A stretch of DNA of 64,000 nucleotides from UBA4656 sp002405525 (GTDB lineage: Bacteria; Pseudomonadota; Gammaproteobacteria; Xanthomonadales; Ahniellaceae): contig DAIMGT010000010.1 of assembly GCA_036723735.1 (NCBI GenBank), positions 1-64,000 on the forward strand. The letters run 5' to 3'. The notes under the pieces are model-generated. The model saw only the letters and a list, made by a program, of their open reading frames with translations, was not told the DNA's origin and searched no databases. Below are positions 8,342 through 17,227 of this stretch, piece by piece. How positions within the stretch are numbered: the first letter of the stretch is position 1; the number at the start of each line of letters is the position of its first letter. Made by a program: the position numbers and the translations under genes.

Positions 8342-8369
8342 CACTTTTAAAAGTCAGCCTAAACTGACA
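8338..8369 (+). promoter_or_regulatory. bchC promoter with PpsR-like box
   Basis: A strong sigma70-like promoter has TTGACA at 8338-8343 and TAAACT at 8360-8365 with a 16-bp spacer. A near-consensus PpsR box, AGTCAGCCTAAACTGACA (8352-8369, one mismatch, symmetric GTCA-N8-TGAC), covers the -10. An AT-rich palindrome, TGACACTTTTAAAAGTCA (8339-8356), overlaps both. Transcription would begin near 8372. This would be the head of the bchCXYZ-puf superoperon. Confidence 0.72.
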
Positions 8370-8398
8370 TTGACGTATCTTCCCGCCTCGCGCCTCGG

Positions 8399-9391
8399 AT
8401 GAGCCGAGTCCGCAGTCGCCACGAGCGGGCAGTTGGGGAGGTTTCCATCGACACCACGGCAATCGTGTTCGAGCGGCCCGGGCAACTGGCGCTGGCTCGT
8501 CTCGACCTCTCCCCGCCAGGGGATGAGGACGTGGTCGTGGACGTTCACTACAGCGGGATCAGCACCGGCACCGAACGCCTGCTGTGGACCGGTGCCATGC
8601 CGCCATTCCCGGGCATGGGTTATCCCCTGGTGCCGGGTTATGAGTCCGTGGGGCGTGTCTGCACGGCCGGGTCGCGCAGCGGCCGCCACGTTGGCGACAC
8701 CGTGTTCGTCCCCGGCGCCAAGTGCTATGGCCCGGTGCGCGGCCTGTTCGGCGGTGCCGCGGCGCGGCTGGTCGTGCCCGGCGCGCGAGTGGTCCCGATC
8801 GACCAGCGCCTCGGCGACCAGGGCGTGCTGCTCGCGCTGGCGGCGACCGCTTGGCATGCGATCGCCCCCGGAGGCGTCCTCGACGCCCCCGAACTCGTGG
8901 TCGGCCACGGCGTGCTGGGGCGTTTGCTGGCCCGGCTGTGCCTCGCCGCCGGCGCGCCGGCGCCGACGGTGTGGGAGCGCAATCCCGCGCGCAGTACCGG
9001 CGCCGAGGGCTACACGGTGCTCGACCCGGATGCGGATCCGCGCCGCGACTACCGCTTGATCTGCGACTGCAGCGGCGACGCCGGGCTGCTCGATGCGTTG
9101 ATCGCGCGGCTGGCGCCGGGCGGCGAAATCGTGCTCGCGGGCTTCTACAGCGAGCCGTTGTCGTTCGCCTTTCCGCCGGCCTTCATGCGCGAGGCGCGCC
9201 TTCGCGTCGCCGCGCAGTGGCAGCCCGCCGATCTGGCCGCGGTCAAGCAGTACGCCGAATCCGGCGCGCTGTCGCTGGCCGGCCTGATCACCCACCGCAG
9301 CGGCCCCGACGCGGCCGACGCGGCCTACCGCACGGCGTTCGGTGACCCCGGCTGCCTGAAGATGATCCTCGACTGGAGGGCGTACACATGA
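8399..9391 (+). CDS. bchC: 3-hydroxyethyl bacteriochlorophyllide a dehydrogenase
   Basis: BchC oxidises the 3-hydroxyethyl group to the 3-acetyl group in the last ring-modifying steps of bacteriochlorophyll a synthesis. The sequence is a zinc-less medium-chain dehydrogenase: TTAIVFERPGQLALARLDLSPPG, YSGISTGTERLLWTGAMPPFPGMGYPLVPGYE and GHGVLGRLLARL are all BchC-like. The only ATG (8399) has no good SD. A strong GGGGAGG (8435-8441) sits 5 bp before ATC 8447, exactly where family members usually start (M/I-DTTAIVFE), so the true start may be non-canonical. bchX begins 4 bp before the bchC stop. Confidence 0.92.
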   Translation: MSRVRSRHERAVGEVSIDTTAIVFERPGQLALARLDLSPPGDEDVVVDVHYSGISTGTERLLWTGAMPPFPGMGYPLVPGYESVGRVCTAGSRSGRHVGDTVFVPGAKCYGPVRGLFGGAAARLVVPGARVVPIDQRLGDQGVLLALAATAWHAIAPGGVLDAPELVVGHGVLGRLLARLCLAAGAPAPTVWERNPARSTGAEGYTVLDPDADPRRDYRLICDCSGDAGLLDALIARLAPGGEIVLAGFYSEPLSFAFPPAFMREARLRVAAQWQPADLAAVKQYAESGALSLAGLITHRSGPDAADAAYRTAFGDPGCLKMILDWRAYT

Positions 9392-10410
9392 GCGCTGGTG
9401 GAGAAGGCCTGGTCGGCACCTCGATCCCGATCCGCATGATCGACGACAACCTGCGCGCGGAAGCCGCCATGCCGCCCGACCCGGTGGCCACCGGCCCGGT
9501 GAAGAAGGAAACGCAGATCATCGCGATCTACGGCAAGGGCGGCATCGGCAAGAGCTTCACGCTGGCCAATCTCAGCTACATGATGGCCCAGCAAGGCAAG
9601 AAGGTCCTGCTGATCGGCTGCGATCCCAAGAGCGACACCACCTCGCTGCTGTTCGGCGGTCGTGCGTGCCCGACCATCATCGAGACCTCGTCGAAGAAGA
9701 AGCTCGCCGGCGAGCAGGTGCGCATCGGCGACGTGTGCTTCAAGCGCGACGGGGTGTTCGCGATGGAGCTTGGCGGGCCCGAGGTCGGTCGCGGCTGCGG
9801 CGGGCGCGGCATCATCCATGGCTTCGAGACCCTCGAGAAGCTCGGCTTCCACGACTGGGGCTTCGACTACGTCCTGCTCGACTTCCTCGGCGACGTGGTC
9901 TGCGGCGGCTTCGGCCTGCCGATCGCGCGCGACATGTGCCAGAAGGTGATCGTTGTCGGCAGCAACGACCTGCAGTCGCTGTACGTGGCCAACAACGTGT
10001 GCAGCGCGGTCGAGTACTTCCGCAAGCTCGGCGGCAACGTCGGCGTGGCGGGCATCGTGATCAACAAGGACGACGGCACCGGCGAAGCGGCAGCCTTCGC
10101 CGAGAAGGTCGGCATCCCGGTGCTGGCCGCGATCCCGGCGCACGAGGACATCCGGCGCAAGAGCGCCTCCTACGAGATCATCGGCAAGCCCGGCGGCCAA
10201 TGGGGCACGCTGTTCGAGGAACTGGCGACCAACGTCGCCGTCGCCCCGCCCATGCGCCCGACGCCGCTCGGCCAGGACGCGCTGCTCGGCCTGTTTTCCA
10301 GCGCCTCAACCGGCCGCGACGTGGTGCTCGACCCGGCGACCGAGTTCGACATGTGCGGTCGCGTCGAACTCACCAAGCCGTCGCTCGAAATCGTCTACGA
10401 GACCGCCTGA
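9388..10410 (+). CDS. bchX: chlorophyllide a reductase iron protein
   Basis: This 340-aa NifH/BchL-like ATPase delivers electrons to BchYZ for reduction of ring B of chlorophyllide a (COR complex). The P-loop YGKGGIGKS lies at about residues 48-56. The two Cys that ligate the intersubunit [4Fe-4S] cluster occur in GRGCGGRG and LGDVVCGGFG. Compared with BchL it has a longer N-terminal extension (about 40 residues), usual for BchX. Its ATG overlaps the bchC stop, and bchY follows after 8 bp. Confidence 0.96.
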   Translation: MSAGGEGLVGTSIPIRMIDDNLRAEAAMPPDPVATGPVKKETQIIAIYGKGGIGKSFTLANLSYMMAQQGKKVLLIGCDPKSDTTSLLFGGRACPTIIETSSKKKLAGEQVRIGDVCFKRDGVFAMELGGPEVGRGCGGRGIIHGFETLEKLGFHDWGFDYVLLDFLGDVVCGGFGLPIARDMCQKVIVVGSNDLQSLYVANNVCSAVEYFRKLGGNVGVAGIVINKDDGTGEAAAFAEKVGIPVLAAIPAHEDIRRKSASYEIIGKPGGQWGTLFEELATNVAVAPPMRPTPLGQDALLGLFSSASTGRDVVLDPATEFDMCGRVELTKPSLEIVYETA

Positions 10411-10418
10411 GCCGCGCC

Positions 10419-11945
10419 ATGAGCGAAACCCTCGCCACCGCGCTGCCCAATCCCGAGGCCGTCAAGGCGGACGGGCTGGGCTGCCATTCGGGCAAGGACG
10501 CGCTGCTCGCCGCGGCCAAGGCGGCCGGCAAGTCCGAAACGCTGGACCGATATGCGAAGGACTACCCGAAGGGTCCCCACGACCAGCCGCAGTCGATGTG
10601 CCCGGCCTTCGGTTCGCTGCGCGTCGGCCTGCGCATGCGGCGCACCGCGACCGTGCTCAGCGGTTCGGCCTGCTGCGTCTACGGCCTGACTTTCACCTCG
10701 CACTTCTACGGCGCGCGCCGCACCGTCGGCTACGTCCCGTTCAACTCCGAAACCCTGGTCACCGGCAAGCTGTTCGAGGACATCCGCGCCGCGGTTCACG
10801 TGCTGGCCGATCCCGCGCAGTACGACGCCATCGTGGTCACCAACCTGTGCGTGCCGACCGCCAGCGGCGTGCCGCTGCAGCTGCTGCCGCGCGAAATCAA
10901 CGGCGTGCGCATCATCGGCATCGACGTGCCGGGCTTCGGCGTGCCCACCCATGCGGAGGCCAAGGACGTGCTGGCCGGCGCCATGCTGCGCTACGCGCGC
11001 GGCGAGGCCGAGGCCGGTCCGGTGCAAGCGCCGCGCGGCGGCCGCAGCGAGAAGCCCACCGTGACCCTGGTCGGCGAGGTCTTCCCCGCCGATCCGGTCG
11101 GCATCGGCATGCTGCTCGAGCCGCTCGGGCTCGCCGCCGGGCCGGTCGTGCCGACCCGCGAGTGGCGCGACCTGTACGCCGCCCTCGACGGCGCGGTGGT
11201 GGCGGCCATTCATCCGTTCTACACCGCCTCGATCCGCGAGTTCGAAGCCGCCGGCCGGCCGATCGTCGGCAGCGCGCCGGTCGGCCACGACGGCACCGCG
11301 GACTGGCTGCGCGCGATCGGCCAGGCGGCTGGCGTGCCGGCCGAACGCATCGACGCCGCGCAGAACCGCTTCCTGCCGATGGTGCGCGCCGCGCTGGCGC
11401 GGATGCCGGTCGCCGGCCGCATCACCCTCAGCGGCTACGAAGGCTCCGAACTGCTGGTCGCGCGCCTCCTGGTCGAGAGCGGTGCCGACGTGCGCTACGT
11501 GGGCACGGCGTGTCCGAAGACGCCGTGCAGCGCGCCCGATCTGGCTTGGCTGGAGTCGCGCGGCGTGCAGGTCCAGTACCGCGCTTCGCTGGAACAGGAC
11601 CTCGCCGCAATGGCGGAGTTCGAGCCCGACCTTGCGATCGGCACCACGCCGGTCGTCCAGGCCGCCAAGCAGCGCCGCATTCCCGCCCTCTACTTCACCA
11701 ACCTGATCTCGGCCCGGCCGCTGATGGGCCCGGCCGGCGCCGGATCGCTCGCCACGGTGGTCAATGCCGCGATCGGCAACCGGCCGCGTTTCGCGGCGAT
11801 GGAGTCGTTCTTCGAAGGTGTGGGCAGCGGCGCCGCCGCCGGGGTGTGGGAAGGCGTGCCAAAGGACCGTCCGGAGTTCCGCGAACAGTACGCGCGCAAG
11901 GTCGCCAAGGCGGCCAAGGCTGCGAGTGTCGAGGAGCCGATCTGA
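10419..11945 (+). CDS. bchY: chlorophyllide a reductase subunit Y
   Basis: This 508-aa subunit is the NifD-like half of the COR catalytic component. Cys residues expected to bind the [4Fe-4S] cluster are seen in LGCHSGKDALL, SMCPAFGSLR and SGSACCVYG. The rest (VGYVPFNSETLVTGKLFEDIR, GVRIIGIDVPGFGVPTHAEAKD, YVGTACPKTPCSAPDLAWLE) is characteristic of BchY. It starts 8 bp after bchX, and its TGA overlaps the bchZ ATG (TGATG), so the two subunits are translationally coupled. Confidence 0.96.
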   Translation: MSETLATALPNPEAVKADGLGCHSGKDALLAAAKAAGKSETLDRYAKDYPKGPHDQPQSMCPAFGSLRVGLRMRRTATVLSGSACCVYGLTFTSHFYGARRTVGYVPFNSETLVTGKLFEDIRAAVHVLADPAQYDAIVVTNLCVPTASGVPLQLLPREINGVRIIGIDVPGFGVPTHAEAKDVLAGAMLRYARGEAEAGPVQAPRGGRSEKPTVTLVGEVFPADPVGIGMLLEPLGLAAGPVVPTREWRDLYAALDGAVVAAIHPFYTASIREFEAAGRPIVGSAPVGHDGTADWLRAIGQAAGVPAERIDAAQNRFLPMVRAALARMPVAGRITLSGYEGSELLVARLLVESGADVRYVGTACPKTPCSAPDLAWLESRGVQVQYRASLEQDLAAMAEFEPDLAIGTTPVVQAAKQRRIPALYFTNLISARPLMGPAGAGSLATVVNAAIGNRPRFAAMESFFEGVGSGAAAGVWEGVPKDRPEFREQYARKVAKAAKAASVEEPI

Positions 11946-13393
11946 TGCTGGTGCTCGACCACGACCGCGCGGGAGGCTACTGGGGCGCCGTATACGTGTT
12001 CACGGCGGTCAAGGGCCTGCAGGTGGTGATCGACGGCCCGGTCGGCTGCGAGAACCTGCCGGTGACTTCGGTGCTGCACTACACCGACGCCCTGCCGCCG
12101 CACGAACTGCCGATCGTGGTCACCGGGCTGGCCGAGGAACAGCTCGGTCGCGAGGGCACCGAGGGCGCGATGAAGCGCGCCCACGCGGTGCTCGACCCGA
12201 ACCTGCCGGCGGTGGTGGTCACCGGATCGATCGCCGAGATGATCGGCGGTGGCGTGACGCCGGAAGGCACCAGCCTGCAGCGCTTCCTGCCGCGCACCAT
12301 CGACGAAGACCAGTGGCAGTGCGCGAACCGTGCGATGACCTGGCTGTGGACGCAGTACGGCCCGAAAAAAGTGCCTGCACGCAAGCGCAAGGAGGGCGCA
12401 AAGCCGCGGGTCAACCTGATCGGGCCCTGCTATGGCACCTTCAACATGCCGAGCGACCTCGCTGAAATCCGCCGGCTCGTGGAGGGCATCGGCGCCGAGG
12501 TCAACATGGTGTTTCCCCTCGGCAGCCACCTCGCCGACATTCCGAAGCTGGTCGACGCGGACGCCAACATCTGCCTGTACCGGGAGTTCGGCCGCGCGCT
12601 GTGCGAGGCGCTGGAGCGCCCCTACCTGATGGCGCCGATCGGCCTGCACAGCACGACCCGTTTCCTGCGCAAGCTCGGCGAGGTGCTCGGCGTCGATCCG
12701 GAACCGTTCATCGAGCGCGAGAAGCACACCACGGTGAAGCCGGTGTGGGACCTGTGGCGCTCCGTCACCCAGGACTTCTTCGCCACCGCATCGTTCGCGA
12801 TCGTGGCCAGCGATACCTATGCGCGCGGCGTGCGGCGATTCCTCGAGGACGAACTCGGCATGCCGTGCCAGTTCGCCGTGCCGCGCATCCCCGGAGCCAA
12901 GACCGACAACGCGGCGGTTCGCCAACTGGTGCGCGAGAAGCCGCCGCTGGTGATGTTCGGTTCCTACAACGAGCGCATGTACCTCGCCGAAACCGGCTCC
13001 CGCGCCACCTACATCCCGGCGTCGTTCCCCGGCGCGATCATCCGCCGCCACACCGGCACGCCGTTCATGGGATACGCCGGTGCGACTTACATCGTGCAGG
13101 AGTTCTGCAACGCGCTGTTCGACGCGTTGTTCCACATCCTGCCGCTCGGCACCGACCTCGACAAGGCCGATCCCACCCCCGCACGCCTGCACCGGCAACT
13201 GCCGTGGCAGGACGATGCGCGCGCGCTGCTCGAGCGCATCCTGGAGGACCAGCCGGTCCTGGTGCGCATCTCGGCCGCCAAGCGGCTGCGCGACCGCGCC
13301 GAACGCGAGGCGCGCAGCGCCGGCGAGGCTGCGGTCACCGCCGAACGCGTCGATCGCGCACGGCGCGCGCTCACCGACGGCGAGCCGGCATGA
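11945..13393 (+). CDS. bchZ: chlorophyllide a reductase subunit Z
   Basis: This 482-aa subunit is the NifK-like half of COR. Typical segments are DHDRAGGYWGAVYVFTAVKG, IDGPVGCENLPVTSVLHYTD and VNLIGPCYGTFNMPSDL. The C-terminal LPWQDDARALLERILEDQPVLVRISAAKRLRDRAER is the light-independent reductase C-terminal signature shared with BchB. Its end leads into the puf leader. No PpsR box is seen immediately upstream of pufB, so puf expression may depend on read-through or on a promoter inside bchZ. Confidence 0.96.
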   Translation: MLVLDHDRAGGYWGAVYVFTAVKGLQVVIDGPVGCENLPVTSVLHYTDALPPHELPIVVTGLAEEQLGREGTEGAMKRAHAVLDPNLPAVVVTGSIAEMIGGGVTPEGTSLQRFLPRTIDEDQWQCANRAMTWLWTQYGPKKVPARKRKEGAKPRVNLIGPCYGTFNMPSDLAEIRRLVEGIGAEVNMVFPLGSHLADIPKLVDADANICLYREFGRALCEALERPYLMAPIGLHSTTRFLRKLGEVLGVDPEPFIEREKHTTVKPVWDLWRSVTQDFFATASFAIVASDTYARGVRRFLEDELGMPCQFAVPRIPGAKTDNAAVRQLVREKPPLVMFGSYNERMYLAETGSRATYIPASFPGAIIRRHTGTPFMGYAGATYIVQEFCNALFDALFHILPLGTDLDKADPTPARLHRQLPWQDDARALLERILEDQPVLVRISAAKRLRDRAEREARSAGEAAVTAERVDRARRALTDGEPA

Positions 13394-13439
13394 GCCGCGC
13401 GCCCGCACGCTCCCGGCGCCCGCCTGGAGACGCATCGAA

Positions 13440-13459
13440 CCCGGCGCACCAGCGCCGGG
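13440..13459 (+). promoter_or_regulatory. hairpin in the pufB leader
   Basis: A perfect 8-bp stem, CCCGGCGC-ACCA-GCGCCGGG, sits between bchZ and pufB, about 60 bp upstream of the pufB ATG. Such 5' structures in puf leaders can protect the processed pufBA mRNA from RNase E. The stem is directly visible. The role is inferred from Rhodobacter. Confidence 0.5.
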
Positions 13460-13518
13460 ACGTTCCTGGCCACGCGGGTCGCGTGGCGCACGCCGCAAGG
13501 CGCAACCGGAGGTAGACC

Positions 13519-13665
13519 ATGGCTGAGGAAAGACGGTCGCTGACGGGGCTGACGGAAACGGAAGCGAAGGAGTTCCATGCCATCTTCGTGTCCAGTTTCA
13601 TCGGCTTCACCGTCATCGCGATCTTCGCCCACTTCCTGGTGTGGCAGTGGCGGCCGTGGCTCTGA
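13519..13665 (+). CDS. pufB: LH1 antenna beta polypeptide
   Basis: This 48-aa polypeptide binds bacteriochlorophyll in the core LH1 ring. The sequence contains EFHAIFVSSFIGFTVIAIFAHFLVWQWRPWL. His38 in IFAHFLVW is the BChl ligand, the FH at residue 20 is the conserved membrane-entry His, and the aromatic WQWRPWL tail is typical. A good SD (GGAGG) precedes the ATG by about 7 bp. It has a single transmembrane helix and is too short for most ORF callers. pufA follows after 72 bp. Confidence 0.95.
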   Translation: MAEERRSLTGLTETEAKEFHAIFVSSFIGFTVIAIFAHFLVWQWRPWL

Positions 13666-13737
13666 GCGCGACGGCCTGACGGCCGCGCACCCGGACCACG
13701 CCACATCGCGATTCCATCCAACCTGGAGGCTCCAGAC

Positions 13738-13920
13738 ATGTGGAGAGTTTGGCTGTTGTTCGACCCGCGCAAGTCGCTGGTCGCGCTGTTCACCTTCCTG
13801 TTCGTCCTGGCACTGCTGATCCACTTCATCCTGCTCAGCACCGCCAAGTACAACTGGATCGAGGGCAGTTCCGGCGCGGCCCCGGCCGCGTCGCAGAACT
13901 CCTCGTTGCCCGCCGGCTGA
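13738..13920 (+). CDS. pufA: LH1 antenna alpha polypeptide
   Basis: This 60-aa LH1 alpha chain (MWRVWLLFDPRKSLVALF...) has the ligand His29 in LLIHFILLST and Trp40 in KYNWIEG, the residue expected to hydrogen-bond the C3-acetyl of BChl. The first 45 residues are highly typical. A Ser/Ala/Pro-rich tail of about 15 residues follows and is probably processed or disordered in the periplasm. A strong SD (GGAGG) lies upstream. A long inverted repeat follows the gene and separates it from pufL. Confidence 0.96.
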   Translation: MWRVWLLFDPRKSLVALFTFLFVLALLIHFILLSTAKYNWIEGSSGAAPAASQNSSLPAG

Positions 13921-13938
13921 CGAGGGTCCTGCAAGGCG

Positions 13939-13990
13939 CTGGCTGGCGGTAGCGGGCGCCACCGCAAGGGCGCGCGGGACCGCCAGCCAG
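13939..13990 (+). promoter_or_regulatory. puf intercistronic hairpin (pufA-pufL)
   Basis: A perfect 12-bp inverted repeat (CTGGCTGGCGGT / ACCGCCAGCCAG) has a 28-nt GC-rich loop, which can itself pair in part. In Rhodobacter, hairpins here stop 3' decay and give LH1 mRNA in excess of reaction-centre mRNA. Position and structure match that role. There is no T-tract, so it is an mRNA-stability element or attenuator rather than a classic terminator. Confidence 0.8.
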
Positions 13991-14045
13991 TGGGCTACGA
14001 CCGTCTTCCCGCGCGGGAGACAAGGCCAATCGCTTGGGGTGATCC

Positions 14046-14867
14046 ATGGGCATGCTCAGCTTCGAACGGAAGTACCGGGTGCGCGGCGGCACCCTGATCG
14101 GCGGCGACCTCTTCGATTTCTGGGTCGGGCCCTTCTACGTCGGCTTCTTCGGCGTGACGACGATCTTCTTCACGCTGCTGGGTACGGCGCTCATCATCTA
14201 CGGCGCGGCGATCGGGCCCACATGGAACCTCTGGCAGATCAACATCGCTCCGCCGGACCTCAAGTACGGCCTCGGGCTGGCGCCACTGAAGGAAGGCGGC
14301 CTGTGGCAGATCATCACAATCTGCGCGATCGGCGCGTTCGTCTCCTGGGCGCTGCGTCAGGCCGAGATCGCGCGCAAGCTCGGCATGGGCTACCACGTGC
14401 CGGTGGCGTTCAGCGTCGCGGTGTTCGCCTACGTCACGCTGGTCGTCTTCCGCCCGCTGCTGATGGGCGCATGGGGGCATGGATTTCCCTACGGCATCTT
14501 CAGCCACCTCGACTGGGTGTCCAACACCGGCTACGCCTACCTGCACTTCCACTACAACCCGGCGCACATGATCGCGGTGAGCTTCTTCTTCGCGACCTGC
14601 TTCGCACTGTCGCTGCACGGCGGTCTGATCCTGTCGGCGTCGAACCCGAAGAAGGGCGAACCGATGAAGACCGCGGAGCACGAGAACACCATGTTCCGCG
14701 ACGCCATCGGCTACTCGGTCGGCTCGCTCGGCATCCACCGGGTCGGACTGTTCCTGGCGCTGAGTTCCGGCTTCTGGAGCGCGGTCTGCATCATCATCAG
14801 CGGCCCGTTCTGGACCCGTGGCTGGCCGGAATGGTGGGGCTGGTGGCTCAACCTTCCGATCTGGTGA
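14046..14867 (+). CDS. pufL: photosynthetic reaction centre L subunit
   Basis: This 273-aa five-helix membrane protein forms the reaction-centre core with PufM. FERKYRVRGGTLIGGDLFDFWVGPFYVG is the usual N-terminus. The BChl/iron-ligand region NTGYAYLHFHYNPAHMIAVSFFF and LHGGLILSASNPKKGE (quinone/iron side) are intact, as is HENTMFRDAIGYSVGSLGIHRVG. Length matches known L subunits. The ATG at 14046 is preferred, with a weak SD. pufM follows after 47 bp. Confidence 0.97.
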   Translation: MGMLSFERKYRVRGGTLIGGDLFDFWVGPFYVGFFGVTTIFFTLLGTALIIYGAAIGPTWNLWQINIAPPDLKYGLGLAPLKEGGLWQIITICAIGAFVSWALRQAEIARKLGMGYHVPVAFSVAVFAYVTLVVFRPLLMGAWGHGFPYGIFSHLDWVSNTGYAYLHFHYNPAHMIAVSFFFATCFALSLHGGLILSASNPKKGEPMKTAEHENTMFRDAIGYSVGSLGIHRVGLFLALSSGFWSAVCIIISGPFWTRGWPEWWGWWLNLPIW

Positions 14868-14914
14868 TCGCGCCCGCGATCTTCGAGAAACCATTCGCAC
14901 AGAGGGCCGATCCG

Positions 14915-15895
14915 ATGGCCGACTACCAGAACATCTTCACCCGCGTGCAGGTCGCCAGTCACGGCTATCCGGGCGTGGCGCTGCCGCCCGGCACCAGCGG
15001 CGAACGCACCAAGGCCGCGCCGCTGCATTTCTACTGGCTGGGCAAGATCGGCGACGCGCAGATCGGGCCGATCTATCTCGGCTGGCTCGGAGTCACCTCG
15101 ATCGTCTGCTTCCTGATCGCCTTCAACATCATCGGCCTCAACATGCTGGCCTCGGTGAACTGGGACCCGGTGCAGTTCGTGCGCCAGCTCTTCTGGCTGG
15201 CACTCGAGCCGCCACCGCCGTCCTACGGCCTCAGTTTCCCGCCGCTCAATGACGGCGGCTGGTGGCTGATTACGGGTTTCTTCCTCACCCTGTCGTTGCT
15301 CCTGTGGTGGCTGCGCATGTACAAACGCGCCCGCGCGCTCGGCATGGGCACGCACATCCCCTGGGCCTTCGCCAGCGCCATCTGGCTGTACCTGGTGTTG
15401 GGCTTCATCCGTCCGATCGCCATGGGCAGCTGGGGCGAGGCGGTGCCGTTCGGCATCTTCCCGCATCTCGACTGGACCGCCGCATTCTCGATCCGCTACG
15501 GCAACCTCTTCTACAATCCATTCCACTGCCTGTCGATCGCGTTCCTCTACGGATCGGCGCTGCTGTTCGCCATGCACGGCGCCACGGTGCTGGCCACCAC
15601 CCGCTACGGTGCCGAGCGCGAACTGGAGCAGATCGCCGACCGCGGCACCGCCTTCGAACGCGGCGGGCTGTTCTGGCGCTGGACCATGGGCTTCAACGCC
15701 ACCGCGGAGTCGATCCACCGCTGGGCCTGGTGGTTCGCGGTGCTGACCCCGCTGACCGGCGGCATCGGCATCCTGCTCACCGGCACGGTGGTCGACAACT
15801 GGTACCTGTGGGGCATCGAGCACGGACTGGTGCCCCAGTACCCGCTGGTGGTTCCCACGCCGATCGACCCGGCGCTCGCCGGAGGTGCGCCATGA
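14915..15895 (+). CDS. pufM: photosynthetic reaction centre M subunit
   Basis: This 326-aa M subunit starts MADYQNIFTRVQVASHGYPGV. Conserved features include AFSIRYGNLFYNPFHCLSIAFLYGSALLFAMHGATVLA (special-pair and iron His ligands) and ELEQIADRGTAFERGGLFWRWTMGFNATAESIHRW (iron-ligand Glu and His). Its TGA overlaps the pufC start (ATGA at 15892-15895), coupling translation to the cytochrome subunit. The ATG at 14915 gives the standard length. Confidence 0.97.
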   Translation: MADYQNIFTRVQVASHGYPGVALPPGTSGERTKAAPLHFYWLGKIGDAQIGPIYLGWLGVTSIVCFLIAFNIIGLNMLASVNWDPVQFVRQLFWLALEPPPPSYGLSFPPLNDGGWWLITGFFLTLSLLLWWLRMYKRARALGMGTHIPWAFASAIWLYLVLGFIRPIAMGSWGEAVPFGIFPHLDWTAAFSIRYGNLFYNPFHCLSIAFLYGSALLFAMHGATVLATTRYGAERELEQIADRGTAFERGGLFWRWTMGFNATAESIHRWAWWFAVLTPLTGGIGILLTGTVVDNWYLWGIEHGLVPQYPLVVPTPIDPALAGGAP

Positions 15896-17016
15896 AACCG
15901 CATGCGATCAAGGGTCCGCTACGCCTGCTGGCGCTCGCCGCCGTCGCGCTGGCCGCCAGCGGCTGCGAGCGGCCCGCCGAGCAGAAGGCGCAGACGGGAT
16001 ACCGCGGCACGGGCATGATCGATTATCAGAATCCGCATCTGGTGGCCGCGAAGAAGGCGGCGAACGTGGTGCCACCGGCGCAGCCCCCCGCGCCTGCCGT
16101 CGGGCCGCCGGCTTCGCAGGTGTACCAGAACGTGCAGGTGCTGGGCGGGCTCAGCGTCCCGCAGTTCACCCGCCTGATGCTCGCGATCACCGCCTGGGTG
16201 TCTCCCGAGCAGGGCTGCAACTATTGCCACGAAGGCAACAACCTCGCGTCCGATGCGGTCTACACCAAGGTCGTGACGCGCAGCATGCTGCGCATGACAC
16301 AGCACATCAATTCGCAATGGCAGGCGCACGTCGGTCAGACCGGCGTCACCTGCTGGACCTGCCATCGTGGCAAGCCGGTGCCGTCGGAGATCTGGTTCAA
16401 CCACGTCGACCCGCCGCGGGCGAGGCTGGCCGGCAACAACGCGCGGCAGAACAAGGCCGACGAGAACTCGATCGGGATGACCTCGCTGCCGCAGGACATC
16501 TACGAGACCTTCCTGCTCGGCGATGCCAACATCCGCGTTACCGGAACCGAAGCGCTGCCCTATGGCAATCGCAGCTCGATCAAGCAGGCCGAGTGGACGT
16601 TCGCCCTGATGATCCACATGTCGGAAGGGCTCGGCGTCAACTGCACCTACTGTCACAACAGCCGCGCATTCAATTCCTGGGCGACCAGCAACCCGGCGCG
16701 GGTGACGGCTTGGCACGGGATCCGCATGGCACGTGCGATCAACAACGATTTTCTGCAGCCGCTGCAGCCGGTCTACCCGGCCAACCGGCTCGGACCGTCC
16801 GGCGACGCGCCGAAACTCAATTGCGCCACCTGCCACCAGGGCGTTTTCAAGCCGCTGTACGGCGCCCCGATGCTGGCCGACTACACGGAACTCGCAGCGC
16901 CGGTTCCGGCGCCGCCGCCGCCGGAATCGGCGCCCTTCGAGCCGCCGGTCGAGGCGCCCGCGGACGCGCCGGCCTCCGCGCAGAGCCAGTCGTCGGTCGG
17001 AGCGCCGGCGGGCTGA
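15892..17016 (+). CDS. pufC: reaction-centre tetrahaem cytochrome c subunit
   Basis: This 374-aa lipoprotein donates electrons to the oxidised special pair. A signal peptide with lipobox LAASGC (Cys about 25) anchors it on the periplasmic side. Four haem sites are visible in order: CNYCH, CWTCH, CTYCH and CATCH. The C-terminus beyond haem 4 is an unusual Pro/Ala/Glu-rich tail (PVPAPPPPESAPFEPPVEAP...) of about 50 residues, likely disordered. It ends the puf operon, and a strong inverted repeat follows at 17119-17145. Confidence 0.96.
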   Translation: MKPHAIKGPLRLLALAAVALAASGCERPAEQKAQTGYRGTGMIDYQNPHLVAAKKAANVVPPAQPPAPAVGPPASQVYQNVQVLGGLSVPQFTRLMLAITAWVSPEQGCNYCHEGNNLASDAVYTKVVTRSMLRMTQHINSQWQAHVGQTGVTCWTCHRGKPVPSEIWFNHVDPPRARLAGNNARQNKADENSIGMTSLPQDIYETFLLGDANIRVTGTEALPYGNRSSIKQAEWTFALMIHMSEGLGVNCTYCHNSRAFNSWATSNPARVTAWHGIRMARAINNDFLQPLQPVYPANRLGPSGDAPKLNCATCHQGVFKPLYGAPMLADYTELAAPVPAPPPPESAPFEPPVEAPADAPASAQSQSSVGAPAG

Positions 17017-17118
17017 GGCGCGGCAGGATCGATCGCGCGCCCGGCGCGCCGGCGCGCGCAAACCCGATCGCGCCCCAAAGCCTGTTAGAAAACCTGCATC
17101 CTGCGGGTTCTTCCAGTC

Positions 17119-17145
17119 GCGAGTCCGGCGCCGGTCCGGACTCGC
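17119..17145. terminator. inverted repeat between pufC and the bchG operon
   Basis: A perfect 10-bp stem, GCGAGTCCGG / CCGGACTCGC, with a 7-nt loop lies in the 211-bp gap between two convergent transcription units. There is no good U-tract, so termination efficiency is uncertain. Placement suggests a bidirectional terminator or a 3' stabiliser. The rest of the gap shows no gene. Confidence 0.55.
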
Positions 17146-17227
17146 TTCCGTGAATCATGCACTTGCGCGCATGCCCCGCGCGCCGGCCATCCATGGCCAG
17201 CCCGAGAGGCTGTTCTTTCGCAGCCTC

